A stretch of DNA of 64,000 bases, from the NCBI RefSeq assembly GCF_002845745.1, contig NZ_PIUM01000008.1, positions 62,001 through 126,000 of the forward strand. Reading direction: 5' to 3'. Below, piece after piece: positions 51,569-61,433 of the stretch. Below the pieces are notes generated by a model that saw only the letters and a program-made list of their open reading frames with translations, ran no database searches and was not told where the DNA came from. The stretch is from Telmatospirillum siberiense (GTDB lineage Bacteria; Pseudomonadota; Alphaproteobacteria; Rhodospirillales; Magnetospirillaceae). A program made the position numbers and the translations under genes. The stretch's first letter is position 1, and each line of letters opens with the position of its first letter.

Positions 51569-53593
51569 TTACCAGACCTTGCAGCTGTCCTTGCGCACCA
51601 TGGCATCGCCCGGCACGCATGAAAATGCCCGGGCGAACTCCGGCATGTTGGCCACCACGCCGTTAACGCGGTATTCGGCCAGCGAATGCGGGTCGACCTG
51701 CGCCTGCAGCCGCCGGGTTTCCGGTCGTTCCGAACCGCACCAGACACGCGCCATGCCGATGAAGAAGCGCTGTTCGGGAGTCCAGCCGTCGATCTTGCCG
51801 ACCTTCTTGCCGGCCAGATATTTCTTCAAGGCCCAATAGGCGATACGCGCCCCGCCGTTATCGGCGGTGTTTTCCCCCAAGGTCAGTTTTCCGTTCAGCG
51901 TCACCGCGCCCTCGGCGACGAAGGTCCCGTATTCGTCGACCAGGCATTGGCTCTTGGCCCCGAACTTCCGGGCATCTTCCGTGGTCCACCAGTCGACCAG
52001 ATTGCCCTTGCCATCATATTGCCGGCCCTGATCGTCGAAACCATGCGTCATCTCATGACCGATCACCATGCCGATCGCGCCAAAATTCAAGGCGTCGTCG
52101 GCATCCTTGTCGAAGAACGGATACTGCAAAATACCGGCCGGAAAATTGATGTCGTTGTTTTCTCCGGAATAATAGGCGTTCACCGTGGGTGGGGTCATAT
52201 GCCACTCCCCGTGGTCAACCTCGGCACCGATCTTTTCCAGGTCGCGCGCCATTTCGAAAGCATTGGCCCGCCAGAAATTGCCGAGCGCGTCGTCACGGCT
52301 GACGGCCACACTGGAATAATCGCGCCACTTGTCGGGATAGCCGATCTTCGAAGCCATAAGGGCCAGCTTGGCTTGCGCCTTGGCCTTGGTCCCGGGTGTC
52401 ATCCAGTCGGCCTCGGCGATCAGCCGGCCAAAGGAAACATGCACCGCGCTGACCAATTCCCTCATCCGGCTTTTCGCCGCCGGAGGATAATATCGGGCCA
52501 CGAAAAGCCGCCCCAAATCCTCGCCCAGGGCATGGTCGGTCAATTGCACGCAGCGCTTCCAGCGAGGCTGCAACGCCGGCGTGCCGGCCAGGGTCCGCCC
52601 GTAGAAATCGAAATTCTCCTCGACGAACGCCTTTGGCAGCAGACGCACGGCCGAATGCAGCAGATGCCAGCGGAGATAACTTTTGACATCGTCCAGAGAG
52701 GCCGTGGCAATGATGCCGCCGATTTTGGACAAATAGGCCGACGACTGGTCATTGATCCGATCGAAAGCCGGAGCCCCCAGGTCTTTCGCATAAGCGGCCC
52801 AATCGAAGTCCGGAGCCTCGCTTTCAAACTGGGCGAAGGGCATCGGCTTGTTGACCTTGCGGGGATCCCGACGCGACACCCGGTCGAGGGATACCTCCGC
52901 CATGGCGGTCTCAAGATCCAGAACGGCCTTGGCCCGTCGACCGGCTTGCTCCGCCTCCTCGCCCGCCAGGGTGAACATCTTCGCGATGTGGGCCTGGTAG
53001 GCGTCGCGCTGCTGGACGGCCTTCGCGTCCTTGCGGAAATAGAAATCACGGTCGGGCAGGCCCAGGCCCCCCTGATCGGCGCCGGCGATCTGGCGCTCGG
53101 AATCCTCGGGATCGCGGGCGCTGCCGAAGGCGAAGAATCCGGAAATACCCCAGCGATGCAGCTTGGCCAGCAGGGGCGTCAGCTCCCGTTTGCCTGCCAG
53201 ATCGTCGATTTCGGCCAGCAAGGACTTGAGCGGTTCGATACCCTTGGCTTCGATCCCATCCTCATCCATGCAGGCGCCATAGAAGTCCCCCGCCCTCCGG
53301 GCCTCCCGCGTCGCATCCGACCCGACATTTTCCAGAAGACCGCGCAATTTGGCCAGATTGGCCTCGCGCAACACATAGAACTGACCCCAGCGGGACTGAT
53401 CGTCGGGAATCGGATTGGCGGCCTGCCAGTTCCGGCAGACATATTGGAAAAAATCCTGGCAGGGAGAAATGGCGGGATCGACCATTTCCTTCAGACTCAT
53501 CGGCTTGGATATGGCGCCGGCATCGGCCCGGGCAGCCGGAACCGCCCCAAAAGACGCGCAAACCGCAAGCGCCAGCAGACCCCGCATTTTCAT
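51569..53593 (-). CDS. M13-family zinc endopeptidase (neprilysin/PepO-like)
   Basis: A 674-residue exported metallopeptidase. The signal peptide is MKMRGLLALAVCASFGAVPAARA-like (first 23 residues, split by me at the cleavage region). The catalytic HExxH is in VIGHEMTHGFDDQG, the third zinc ligand and aspartate in LGENTADNGGARI, and substrate-binding NAYY in VNAYYSGENN. It ends in CKVW, the family's conserved C-terminal tetrapeptide. The ATG at 53593 has AAGGA upstream. It is upstream of the GT2-GT39-GH17 genes on the same strand with a 108-base gap. Confidence 0.93.
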   Translation of the reverse strand: MKMRGLLALAVCASFGAVPAARADAGAISKPMSLKEMVDPAISPCQDFFQYVCRNWQAANPIPDDQSRWGQFYVLREANLAKLRGLLENVGSDATREARRAGDFYGACMDEDGIEAKGIEPLKSLLAEIDDLAGKRELTPLLAKLHRWGISGFFAFGSARDPEDSERQIAGADQGGLGLPDRDFYFRKDAKAVQQRDAYQAHIAKMFTLAGEEAEQAGRRAKAVLDLETAMAEVSLDRVSRRDPRKVNKPMPFAQFESEAPDFDWAAYAKDLGAPAFDRINDQSSAYLSKIGGIIATASLDDVKSYLRWHLLHSAVRLLPKAFVEENFDFYGRTLAGTPALQPRWKRCVQLTDHALGEDLGRLFVARYYPPAAKSRMRELVSAVHVSFGRLIAEADWMTPGTKAKAQAKLALMASKIGYPDKWRDYSSVAVSRDDALGNFWRANAFEMARDLEKIGAEVDHGEWHMTPPTVNAYYSGENNDINFPAGILQYPFFDKDADDALNFGAIGMVIGHEMTHGFDDQGRQYDGKGNLVDWWTTEDARKFGAKSQCLVDEYGTFVAEGAVTLNGKLTLGENTADNGGARIAYWALKKYLAGKKVGKIDGWTPEQRFFIGMARVWCGSERPETRRLQAQVDPHSLAEYRVNGVVANMPEFARAFSCVPGDAMVRKDSCKVW

Positions 53594-53914
53594 TCCGCCA
53601 TCCTTATTATACCCGCCAACCCGACGCCGGCGGCGCCGCAGTATGGGAAACCTGGACCGACTTGCCAAGTCGGATCGAAGACGGCATCCGCGATGAATAT
53701 CTATTTATCCACAGATGGCACAGATGAGCCCGGATAAAAAATAAGCCAAACCATCCGCATCATCTGCAAAAGACCATCCATTAAACTTGTCTTAATATTT
53801 ACGAGTATTCAAAAGACGACCACAACTGGACAAATCCAGGTCGCGGCGCACCTCATTTTGGATGATACGCCCAAAAGACATTTCAGGAAGCTCCTCACTC
53901 CTTTTACCCGATAT
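53594..53914. other. Intergenic region between M13 peptidase and yciA
   Basis: Some 320 bases, locally AT-rich between 53690 and 53810. I see no credible ORF, RNA gene or strong hairpin. It must contain the M13 peptidase promoter and the yciA 3' end (both genes are on the minus strand). Confidence 0.4.
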
Positions 53915-54295
53915 TCATGGGCAGACCGGTCGGGGCCGGCCATCGGGACCGATGGCGACGAAAGTGAAGGTGCCATGCGTCGCCTTTTCCTGGGCGCCGC
54001 CGTCACGCCGGCGCACCCACGCCTCGACGCGGAAGGTCAGCGACGTCCGGCCGACTTTGACTTCCGTGCAATAGCACGACACCTCGTCTCCCATACGGAT
54101 CGGCGTGTGAAATTGCATGGCCTCGATGGCGACGGTGGCAACCCGCCCCTTGGCCCGCCAGCGGGCGGCGATGCCTCCGGCCAGGTCCATCTGCGATAAA
54201 AGCCAGCCGCCGAACACGTCACCCTCGTAATTGAGATCGCTCGGCATGGCGATCGTCCGGATGGTCAAAAGGCCTGGCGGTTCCTGTTCCGTCAT
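53915..54295 (-). CDS. yciA: YciA-type acyl-CoA thioesterase
   Basis: A 126-residue single hotdog-domain protein. Marks are IRTIAMPSDLNYEGDVFGGWLLSQMDLAGGIAA (split: catalytic Asp in NYEGDVFGGWLLSQMD), VATVAIEAMQFHTPIRMGD and VEAWVRR. YciA hydrolyses many acyl-CoAs, and works as a hexamer. The ATG lies near 54295, divergent from parE. Confidence 0.9.
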   Translation of the reverse strand: MTEQEPPGLLTIRTIAMPSDLNYEGDVFGGWLLSQMDLAGGIAARWRAKGRVATVAIEAMQFHTPIRMGDEVSCYCTEVKVGRTSLTFRVEAWVRRRDGGAQEKATHGTFTFVAIGPDGRPRPVCP

Positions 54296-54390
54296 TTAAT
54301 ATATAACCCCTCTCAACATGTAGTAGTGGTCGTTCACGCACACCACCGGATACGCTTGCCGGCATTCAAAGGCATCCCTATAATGCCGCC

Positions 54391-56376
54391 ATGCCTGATT
54401 TGTTCCAACAATCCTCCCCCAAAGTCGCCGACTATTCCGCCAAGGACATCGAAGTCCTGGAAGGCCTGGAGCCCGTACGCCGGCGCCCCGGCATGTATAT
54501 CGGCGGCACCGACGACAAGGCGCTCCATCATCTGGCCGCCGAAGTCCTGGACAATGCCATGGACGAGGCGGTCGCCGGCCATGCGAGCTGGATCGAACTG
54601 GAGTTGAAGATCGATGGCTCCGTGGTCGTCCGCGACAATGGACGCGGCATTCCCATCGACCCTCATCCGAAGTTCCCCGACAAGTCGGCCCTGGAAGTCA
54701 TCCTGACCATGCTGCATTCCGGCGGCAAGTTCGGTGGCGACGCCTACAAGGTATCGGGCGGCCTGCATGGCGTGGGCATTTCCGTGGTCAACGCTCTTTC
54801 GGATCGCCTGTCCGTCGAAGTGGCGCGCGACCGCCAGTTGTGGACGCAAAGCTATTCACGCGGCGTGCCCATGGGACCCTTGACCCTGGTCGGCCCGGTT
54901 CAGAACCGGCGTGGAACCACCGTCGCCTTCCATCCCGACGGCGAGATCTTCGGCCCCCGCGCGCAACTACGCCCCGGCCCGCTCTATCGTATGGCCCGCG
55001 CCAAGGCTTATCTTTATCGCGGAGTCGAGGTCCGCTGGACCTGCGATCCGTTGATGATCAAGGACGGCGATACCACACCGGCACGAGAAACCCTGCACTT
55101 CCCCAATGGCCTCAAGGACTTTCTCGATTCCATGCTGGATGGGCGGGAGCTTCTGGGCAGCCAGAGCTTCGCCGGCACAGCCACCTTCCCCGACGACATG
55201 GGACAGGTCGAATGGGCGGTCGCCTGGCCCGAGGACGAGGAAGGCTTCTCGAACTCCTATTGCAACACCATTCCCACCCCGGAAGGCGGCAGCCATGACA
55301 TGGGACTGCGCAACGCGCTGACCCGTGGGCTGCGCCAGTACAGCGAGATGGCCGGCAACCGCAAGGCCGCCCAGATCACCGCCGACGATGTGCTGAGCGG
55401 CGCCTGCGTGGTGCTGTCCGTCTTCATCCGCGACCCGCAATTCCAAGGGCAGACCAAGGAAAAACTGGCTTCCCCGGAAGCCACCCGCTTGGTCGAAAAT
55501 AGCATCAAGGACCATTTCGATCATTGGCTCTCGGGCGATTCCACGGCGGCCAAGGCTGTCCTCGACCGCGTGACCGAACGGGCGGAAGAGCGGGTCAAGA
55601 AAAAGCAGGCGAAAGAGCTGTCGCGCAAGACGGCGACCAAGCGCCTGCGGCTGCCCGGCAAGCTGGCCGACTGTTCGCGCAGTCTCGCCCACGGCTCAGA
55701 ACTGTTCCTGGTCGAGGGCGATTCGGCCGGCGGCTCGGCCAAGCAGGGACGCAGCCGCGAAACCCAGGCAGTCCTCCCCTTGCGCGGCAAGATTCTCAAC
55801 GTGGCCTCGGCCACCGTCGACAAAATGCGCGCCAACCAGGAAATCCGCGACCTCATCGAGGCGCTGGGATGCGGCATCCGCGATCAGTATGACGATGACA
55901 AATTGCGCTATGAGCGGATCATCATCATGACCGACGCCGACGTCGATGGCGCCCACATCGCCTCTCTGCTGATGACCTTCTTCTATCAGGAGATGCCGGG
56001 CCTCATCGAGAACGGACATTTGTTCCTGGCCTGCCCGCCGCTTTACCGGATCACACACGGGCAAAACACGATCTATGCCCGCGACGACAGCCACAAGGAC
56101 AAACTGATGTCGTCCACCTTCTCCGGCAAGAAGGTCGAGATCAGCCGATTCAAGGGCTTGGGCGAAATGCCGCCCCATCAGCTCAAGGAAACCACCATGG
56201 ACCCCAAGACGCGCCAGCTTTTGCGCGTCGTCGTGCCCAATGGCCCGACCGAGGAGGACCGCCAGGAGGCCAAGGAGACCCTTCGCCTGGTCGACAGTCT
56301 GATGGGCAAACGACCGGAGTTGCGCTTCCAGTTCATCCAAGAGCACGCCCAGTTCGCCCGCGATCTGGACGTCTGA
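54391..56376 (+). CDS. parE: DNA topoisomerase IV subunit B
   Basis: A 661-residue ATPase subunit for chromosome decatenation, partner of ParC (not in window). The GHKL ATP site is EVLDNAMDEAVAGHA, VRDNGRGIPID and GGLHGVGISVVNALS; the transducer lysine region follows. The TOPRIM domain has LVEGDSAGGSAKQGR and IIIMTDADVDGAHI. The length and lack of the large GyrB insert favour ParE over GyrB. A nested hairpin (about 56385-56434) follows the stop. Confidence 0.95.
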   Translation: MPDLFQQSSPKVADYSAKDIEVLEGLEPVRRRPGMYIGGTDDKALHHLAAEVLDNAMDEAVAGHASWIELELKIDGSVVVRDNGRGIPIDPHPKFPDKSALEVILTMLHSGGKFGGDAYKVSGGLHGVGISVVNALSDRLSVEVARDRQLWTQSYSRGVPMGPLTLVGPVQNRRGTTVAFHPDGEIFGPRAQLRPGPLYRMARAKAYLYRGVEVRWTCDPLMIKDGDTTPARETLHFPNGLKDFLDSMLDGRELLGSQSFAGTATFPDDMGQVEWAVAWPEDEEGFSNSYCNTIPTPEGGSHDMGLRNALTRGLRQYSEMAGNRKAAQITADDVLSGACVVLSVFIRDPQFQGQTKEKLASPEATRLVENSIKDHFDHWLSGDSTAAKAVLDRVTERAEERVKKKQAKELSRKTATKRLRLPGKLADCSRSLAHGSELFLVEGDSAGGSAKQGRSRETQAVLPLRGKILNVASATVDKMRANQEIRDLIEALGCGIRDQYDDDKLRYERIIIMTDADVDGAHIASLLMTFFYQEMPGLIENGHLFLACPPLYRITHGQNTIYARDDSHKDKLMSSTFSGKKVEISRFKGLGEMPPHQLKETTMDPKTRQLLRVVVPNGPTEEDRQEAKETLRLVDSLMGKRPELRFQFIQEHAQFARDLDV

Positions 56377-56384
56377 TCGCATCG

Positions 56385-56434
56385 GACCGGTCAAACAGGG
56401 TAAGCGGGTTCACCCGATTGCCCTGACCGGTCAA
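56385..56434 (+). terminator. Nested hairpin after parE
   Basis: GACCGGTC at both ends encloses CAGGGTAA/TTGCCCTG and an inner CGGGT-TCA-CCCG. It begins about ten bases after the parE stop. No T-run; probably a 3' stabilising or Rho-independent-like structure. Confidence 0.5.
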
Positions 56435-56574
56435 AGCCCAGCCCTGGTTCCTGCGGCGCATATCAATCAAGACTGTCCCCAAATCGGGATATCTGCCAAC
56501 CATAAGTCATGCAAACTTTTCCCCGTCGCCAAGCAACCATGGATTGGCATGTCGATCTGAAGACGGGGCAAATC

Positions 56575-58263
56575 ATGACCTATTTCACCAATCTGAAAAT
56601 ACCCTTCAAACTGCTGGTGGCCTTCGCCGCCCTGCTGTTTCTTTTCGTCGTCAACGCGGCCGTCGTAATTTCGCAAATGTCGGCGATGAACACCGCCACC
56701 CAGGACATCACCACCAACTGGATGCCGAGCGTGACGGCCCTGAACCGGCTGGAAGTCTACCTCGTCGAGAACCGCCGCTGGGAGTTGCGACATCTCATCG
56801 CCACGGACGCCAACGACATGACCCGGGCCGAACAGAAGATCACGGAGGTCCGCGCGAAAATCGCCGAGATCAGAAAGAACTATGAAAAGATGATCTCCTC
56901 GCCGGAGGAACAGGGCCTCTACGACGCCTTTGCCCGCAAGATCGACGAAGTCTTCGCCGCCGGCGACAAGGCCATGGCCCTGTCGCGGAAGAATATGAAC
57001 GAACAGGCGCTGATGGTGATCAAAACCGAGGCGTCGGCGAACTTCGACGAATTGCGAGAGCTTCTGAACAAGGATATCGCGCTCAACAACAAGGGCGCCG
57101 ACGCCGCCAACGAGACGCAGAACGCCAGCTATGCCACGGCGCGCACGATCACCTTCTCCCTGCTCGGCGTCATTGTCCTGCTGACCCTGTTCCTGGGGTT
57201 CGCCCTGCGCCGCGCCATTGCCGACCCCTTGACCGCCATGACCGCCGCGATGGCCAGCCTGGCCAACGGCGACAAGGGCATCGAGATTCCGGCGCGCGGA
57301 CGCAGGGACGAGGTCGGCGCCATGGCCGAGGCGGTGCAGGTCTTCAAGGACAATGCCATCCGCGCCGATCGCCTGGCTGCCGAACAGGAACACGAGCGCG
57401 CCGCCCGCGAGGTCCGGACGCAAACCATCGAAACCTTGACCGGAGGCTTCGACCAGGACGTCTCCAACATGCTCCAGATCGTCAGCAGCGCGCTGACCCA
57501 GATGGAGGCCACCGCCCAGGCGATGGCGGCCAATTCGCAGCAAACCACCCGGCAGGCCGATACCGTGGCCGCGGCCACCGAGGAAGCGGCCTCCAGCGTG
57601 CAGACCGTCGCCGCCGCCGCCGAGGAACTGTCCTCGTCGATTTCGGAAATCGGCCGGCAGGTCGAACAATCGAGCCGCATCTCGCAAAGCGCATCCGAGG
57701 AAGCCAGCCGCACCAACGACACCGTGCGCAGCCTGGCCGACACCTCGGCCCGCATCGGCGACGTGATCAACCTGATCAACGACATCGCCAGCCAGACCAA
57801 CCTGCTGGCCTTGAACGCCACCATCGAGGCGGCCCGGGCCGGGGACGCCGGCAAGGGCTTCGCCGTGGTTGCCGGAGAAGTCAAGCATCTGGCCAATCAG
57901 ACCGCCAAGGCCACCGAGGAAATCAGCGCACAGATCGGCGCCGTGCAAAGCGCCACCCAGGAAGCCGTTGGAGCGATCGGCGCCATCGTCGGGCGGATCG
58001 AGGAGATCAACCAGATCGCCGCCGCCATCGCCTCGGCCGTCGAGGAGCAATCGGCGGCAACGGCGGAAATCGCCCGCAACGTACAGCAGGCGGCGGCAGG
58101 CACCCAGGAGGTTTCCGCCAACATCGGCGGCGTGACCCTGGCCGCATCCGAAACCGGCGCGGCCGCGTCTCAGGTCTTGTCGGCGGCCCAGTCCCTGGCC
58201 CGGGAAACGACAGATCTCAAGGATACCGTCGGAAAATTCCTGAGCGGGGTCCGCACGGCCTGA
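56575..58263 (+). CDS. Methyl-accepting chemotaxis protein
   Basis: A 562-residue chemoreceptor. TM1 (about 10-30, [20 protein letters not shown]) and TM2 (about 190-208, [20 protein letters not shown]) bound a four-helix-bundle periplasmic domain; a HAMP domain follows ([19 protein letters not shown]). The signalling hairpin tip is [20 protein letters not shown] and [20 protein letters not shown]. The ATG at 56575 is chosen because it is directly before the first basic/membrane segment. Ligand unknown; no che genes are nearby. Confidence 0.92.
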   Translation: MTYFTNLKIPFKLLVAFAALLFLFVVNAAVVISQMSAMNTATQDITTNWMPSVTALNRLEVYLVENRRWELRHLIATDANDMTRAEQKITEVRAKIAEIRKNYEKMISSPEEQGLYDAFARKIDEVFAAGDKAMALSRKNMNEQALMVIKTEASANFDELRELLNKDIALNNKGADAANETQNASYATARTITFSLLGVIVLLTLFLGFALRRAIADPLTAMTAAMASLANGDKGIEIPARGRRDEVGAMAEAVQVFKDNAIRADRLAAEQEHERAAREVRTQTIETLTGGFDQDVSNMLQIVSSALTQMEATAQAMAANSQQTTRQADTVAAATEEAASSVQTVAAAAEELSSSISEIGRQVEQSSRISQSASEEASRTNDTVRSLADTSARIGDVINLINDIASQTNLLALNATIEAARAGDAGKGFAVVAGEVKHLANQTAKATEEISAQIGAVQSATQEAVGAIGAIVGRIEEINQIAAAIASAVEEQSAATAEIARNVQQAAAGTQEVSANIGGVTLAASETGAAASQVLSAAQSLARETTDLKDTVGKFLSGVRTA

Positions 58264-58341
58264 CCATCGGCGCGGCCACTGCTCTCGCGCCCGCGTCCTT
58301 CCGCCCTTTGCCCCGGCGGACGGACGCGGGTGTCGTTCGGT

Positions 58342-59352
58342 TCAAAGCAGCAGGATGCGGACCAGGCAATAGGCGGCGAAGCTGATCCCACCCGCGGCCG
58401 GAATGGTGAAAATCCAAGCCCAGACGATGTTTCCCGCCAATCCCCAGCGGACCGCCGAAGTCCGCCGGGCCGACCCCACCCCGACGATGGCCCCGGTGAT
58501 GGTATGGGTGGTCGAAACGGGGACCCCCAGCCATGTGGCGGTAAACAGCGAGATCGCCCCCGCCGTCTCCGCGCAAAATCCCTGGAAAGGCTTCAAGTCG
58601 GTGATCCGCGACCCCATGGTCCGGACGATCCGCCAACCGCCCATCAGCGTTCCCAGCCCCATGGCCGCCTGGGACGCCAGCACCACCCACAAGGGGACAT
58701 GGAAGTCGCCGTCGAGCCACCCTTGAGAAAACAAAAGGGCTGCGATGATGCCCATGGTTTTCTGCGCATCGTTGCCGCCATGCCCCAGCGAATAGAGAGA
58801 GGCGGATATCAACTGCAATTTGCGAAACCGCCGATCGACCACGTAAGGCAAGGAGCGGCGCAGCAACCAGGATGCGCCCAGGGTAATGGCCAGCGCGAGA
58901 ATGAAACCGGCCGCTGGCGACAAAACGATGGCCGCCGTGGTCTTCAAAAATCCGTCGGCGACGATGGACGAGAGCCCCGCCTTGGCAACGCCCGCGCCCG
59001 CGATGCCGCCGATCAGGGCATGGGACGAGGAGGATGGCAACCCCAGCCACCAGGTCAGCAAATTCCACAGAATCGCCCCCAAAAGCGCCGAGAACACCAC
59101 CCAGGGATCCATGACCGATGGCTCGATGATGCCGGTTCCAATGGTATGGGCCACATGCAGGCCGAAAAACAAAAAGGCGATGAAATTGAATCCCGCCGCC
59201 CAGGCCACCGCCAGTTTCGGCGGCAGGACACGGGTCGAGACGACCGTGGCGATGGAATTGGCCGCGTCGTGCAATCCGTTGATGAAATCAAAACCCAAGG
59301 CGATAAGGATGATCGCCACGATCGCCGGAAGACCGAGATGAATGCTGTCCAT
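58342..59352 (-). CDS. PiT-family inorganic phosphate transporter
   Basis: A 336-residue low-affinity phosphate:cation symporter. The PiT signature GFDFINGLHDAANSIATVV is at the start and NDAQKTMGIIA in the second repeat; about ten helices are present. It starts two bases after the DUF47 stop, the usual partner. Confidence 0.93.
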   Translation of the reverse strand: MDSIHLGLPAIVAIILIALGFDFINGLHDAANSIATVVSTRVLPPKLAVAWAAGFNFIAFLFFGLHVAHTIGTGIIEPSVMDPWVVFSALLGAILWNLLTWWLGLPSSSSHALIGGIAGAGVAKAGLSSIVADGFLKTTAAIVLSPAAGFILALAITLGASWLLRRSLPYVVDRRFRKLQLISASLYSLGHGGNDAQKTMGIIAALLFSQGWLDGDFHVPLWVVLASQAAMGLGTLMGGWRIVRTMGSRITDLKPFQGFCAETAGAISLFTATWLGVPVSTTHTITGAIVGVGSARRTSAVRWGLAGNIVWAWIFTIPAAGGISFAAYCLVRILLL

Positions 59353-59354
59353 CG

Positions 59355-59999
59355 TCAGACGTTGTCCAGCACGAGACCTTCGATCACATCGGCGACATCA
59401 TCCAGGCTGTCCGTCGCCGACTCCAGCAGTTCATAGACCTCTTTACGGCCGAAAAAGGTAATCGTGTCCGGACGCAATTCAATCAGATCGGAGAGCGCTT
59501 CGCGAAGCGCCTCATCGGCGTCGCCTTCGATCTTGGAGACGCTTTCGCACATCGTGCGGATGCGCTCGGCGTTGCCGGGGATGTCACGCAGAAGGGGCAT
59601 CATTTCGGCGACCAGACGAGCCGCCTGCTGGATCTGCCCGGTGAGCAGGCGCATATGCGCGTCGAAATCGCTGACCTTATAGAGCGCGGCATGCAGAACC
59701 ACCTCCTCCACATGATCGACGGCCTCGTCCAGCGCGTTGCTCAGCGCGAGAATGTCGGAACGGTCGAACGGCGTGATGAAGGCACGGTGCAAGGCGATCA
59801 GGGTTTGCCTGGCAACCCCGTCGGCGGCGCTTTCGATTTCGCAAACCTCGCGGCCGCGTGCCGGACGATCCGGCTGGTCGGGAGCCATCATCGCCGCCAG
59901 GGCGTCGGCGGCCGCCACGATATATCCGCTATGGGACATGAAATGGTCGACAAACCGCTCTTCCTTCGGCATCAGCGAGCGGAACACACGCATAAACAT
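59355..59999 (-). CDS. DUF47 PhoU-like phosphate transport regulator
   Basis: A 214-residue helical protein resembling PhoU (DUF47/TIGR00153): EERFVDHFMSHSGYIVAAADAL, VCEIESAADGVARQTL, TPFDRSDILALSNALDEAVDHVEEV split here, and FFGRKEVYELLESATDSLDDVADVIEGL in the last part. It controls the adjacent PiT transporter. The frame begins with Met residues at 59999 and 59993. Confidence 0.92.
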   Translation of the reverse strand: MFMRVFRSLMPKEERFVDHFMSHSGYIVAAADALAAMMAPDQPDRPARGREVCEIESAADGVARQTLIALHRAFITPFDRSDILALSNALDEAVDHVEEVVLHAALYKVSDFDAHMRLLTGQIQQAARLVAEMMPLLRDIPGNAERIRTMCESVSKIEGDADEALREALSDLIELRPDTITFFGRKEVYELLESATDSLDDVADVIEGLVLDNV

Positions 60000-60196
60000 G
60001 AAAATCCTCGAACTGGTTTGTCACATTTCTATCACTAAAGGCGCGAGGAACAAGAGAGTAAGGATGACCCTGCAGGCATGCGCCGATAAACAGGGACTGG
60101 ACAGCGGCTGAGCCCGTCGTAATCTGTCGGCACTAAAATGCCCGGGGACGATCGTTGTCGCCAGGACTGGCACCAGAACGGGAGCTGTGGGTTTCA

Positions 60197-61228
60197 ATGA
60201 AAATCGGACTGTTCGTTTTCGCCAATGCCGTTTTCGCCGCAGTCCAGTTGTTCGCCGCGGCGGACGCCCTGGCCGACGAGCAGATCCGCATCGTCGGTTC
60301 CTCGACCGTCTATCCTTTCGCCACGGCGGTCGCCGAGTATTTCGGCAAGACCACCGGCGGCAAGGCGCCGGTGGTCGAAAGCATCGGAACCGGCGGCGGC
60401 CTCAAGCTTTTCTGCGCCAGTCTCGACGCCGCCAGCCCCGACATCGCCGCCGCCTCGCGGCGTATCCGCCCGAGCGAGACGGCCAACTGCGCCGAGCATG
60501 GCGTCAAGGACATCGCCGAGATCACCATCGGCTTCGACGGCTTGGTCATCGTCAACGCGCGCCCCAACAAGCCAATGCACCTGACCCGCCAGCAACTGTT
60601 CCAGGCCATCGCCAAAAGCGTTCCGCAGAACGGGAAATGGGTCGCCAATCCCTATCGGCGCTGGCGGGACATCGACGCCGCCCTGCCCGACGAAAAAATA
60701 TTGATCTTCGGACCGGCCCCCAATCACGGAACGCGCGACAGCCTGGTCGATCTGGCCATGACCCAGGCCTGCGCCGAATTCCCCGCCCTCAAGGGCATCG
60801 AGGAACGCCAGCAGCGCACGATCTGCGCCGCGGTCCGCGAAGATGGCGCCTTTGTCGATGTTTCACAGAATTATTCCATCGCCCTGCAGCGCCTGATCAT
60901 GGAACCCCACGCGGTCGGCATCCTGCCCTTCAGCTATTTCGACCAGAACACCGACAAGATCCAAGCCGCAAGCTTCGACGGACAGGAGGCCACCTATGAC
61001 AATATCTTCAGCGGCCGCTATTCCCTGTCGCGTCCCCTGTTCCTTTATGTGAAGACCGCACATCTGCAGACGACACGTGGATTGCGCGAATATATCGCCG
61101 CATTCACGTCGGAAAAGGCATGGAGCAGGGACGGTTATCTGGCCGAACGCGGATTGATCGCCCTGGCAGACGACCAGCGTGGCCAGGAAGCGGCCAAAGT
61201 GGCGGAGCTTTTGAAGACCGCGCACTAA
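60197..61228 (+). CDS. PstS-family phosphate-binding protein
   Basis: A 343-residue periplasmic protein with signal peptide (MKIGLFVFANAVFAAVQLFA, cleavage near ADALAD). The phosphate-binding loops are IVGSSTVYPFA, ESIGTGGGLKLFC, ASRRI and NHGTRDSLVDLA. It lies divergent from the DUF47/PiT pair with no pstCAB genes visible, so it may be an orphan binding protein, a sensor or a part of a transporter encoded elsewhere. Confidence 0.9.
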   Translation: MKIGLFVFANAVFAAVQLFAAADALADEQIRIVGSSTVYPFATAVAEYFGKTTGGKAPVVESIGTGGGLKLFCASLDAASPDIAAASRRIRPSETANCAEHGVKDIAEITIGFDGLVIVNARPNKPMHLTRQQLFQAIAKSVPQNGKWVANPYRRWRDIDAALPDEKILIFGPAPNHGTRDSLVDLAMTQACAEFPALKGIEERQQRTICAAVREDGAFVDVSQNYSIALQRLIMEPHAVGILPFSYFDQNTDKIQAASFDGQEATYDNIFSGRYSLSRPLFLYVKTAHLQTTRGLREYIAAFTSEKAWSRDGYLAERGLIALADDQRGQEAAKVAELLKTAH

Positions 61229-61433
61229 CCGCAAGAGTGCCATTGCCAGCCCCCCAACCTGGGGATCTATTTGAGCCGGCCAAGTCTTATGACAACAAAC
61301 ATCCACCTTCCCTGAACAACCGGAGAACATCACTGAATGGTTGAGTCCTCCGTCAAAAAACTAAACCCAATTCTATTCAATTAATAATTAATTAATATGA
61401 TGCGACATACGAAATATGGTGGCGTAGGAGATC

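Noticed and set aside
51686-53737. 683-codon plus-strand frame opposite the M13 peptidase
   Set aside because: Mirror frame of a gene with a complete HExxH active site; low-complexity translation.
56467-58050. Long Gly/Asp-rich minus-strand frame opposite the chemoreceptor
   Set aside because: Produced by the codon bias of the receptor's Ala/Glu-rich helices; no start signal or family marks.
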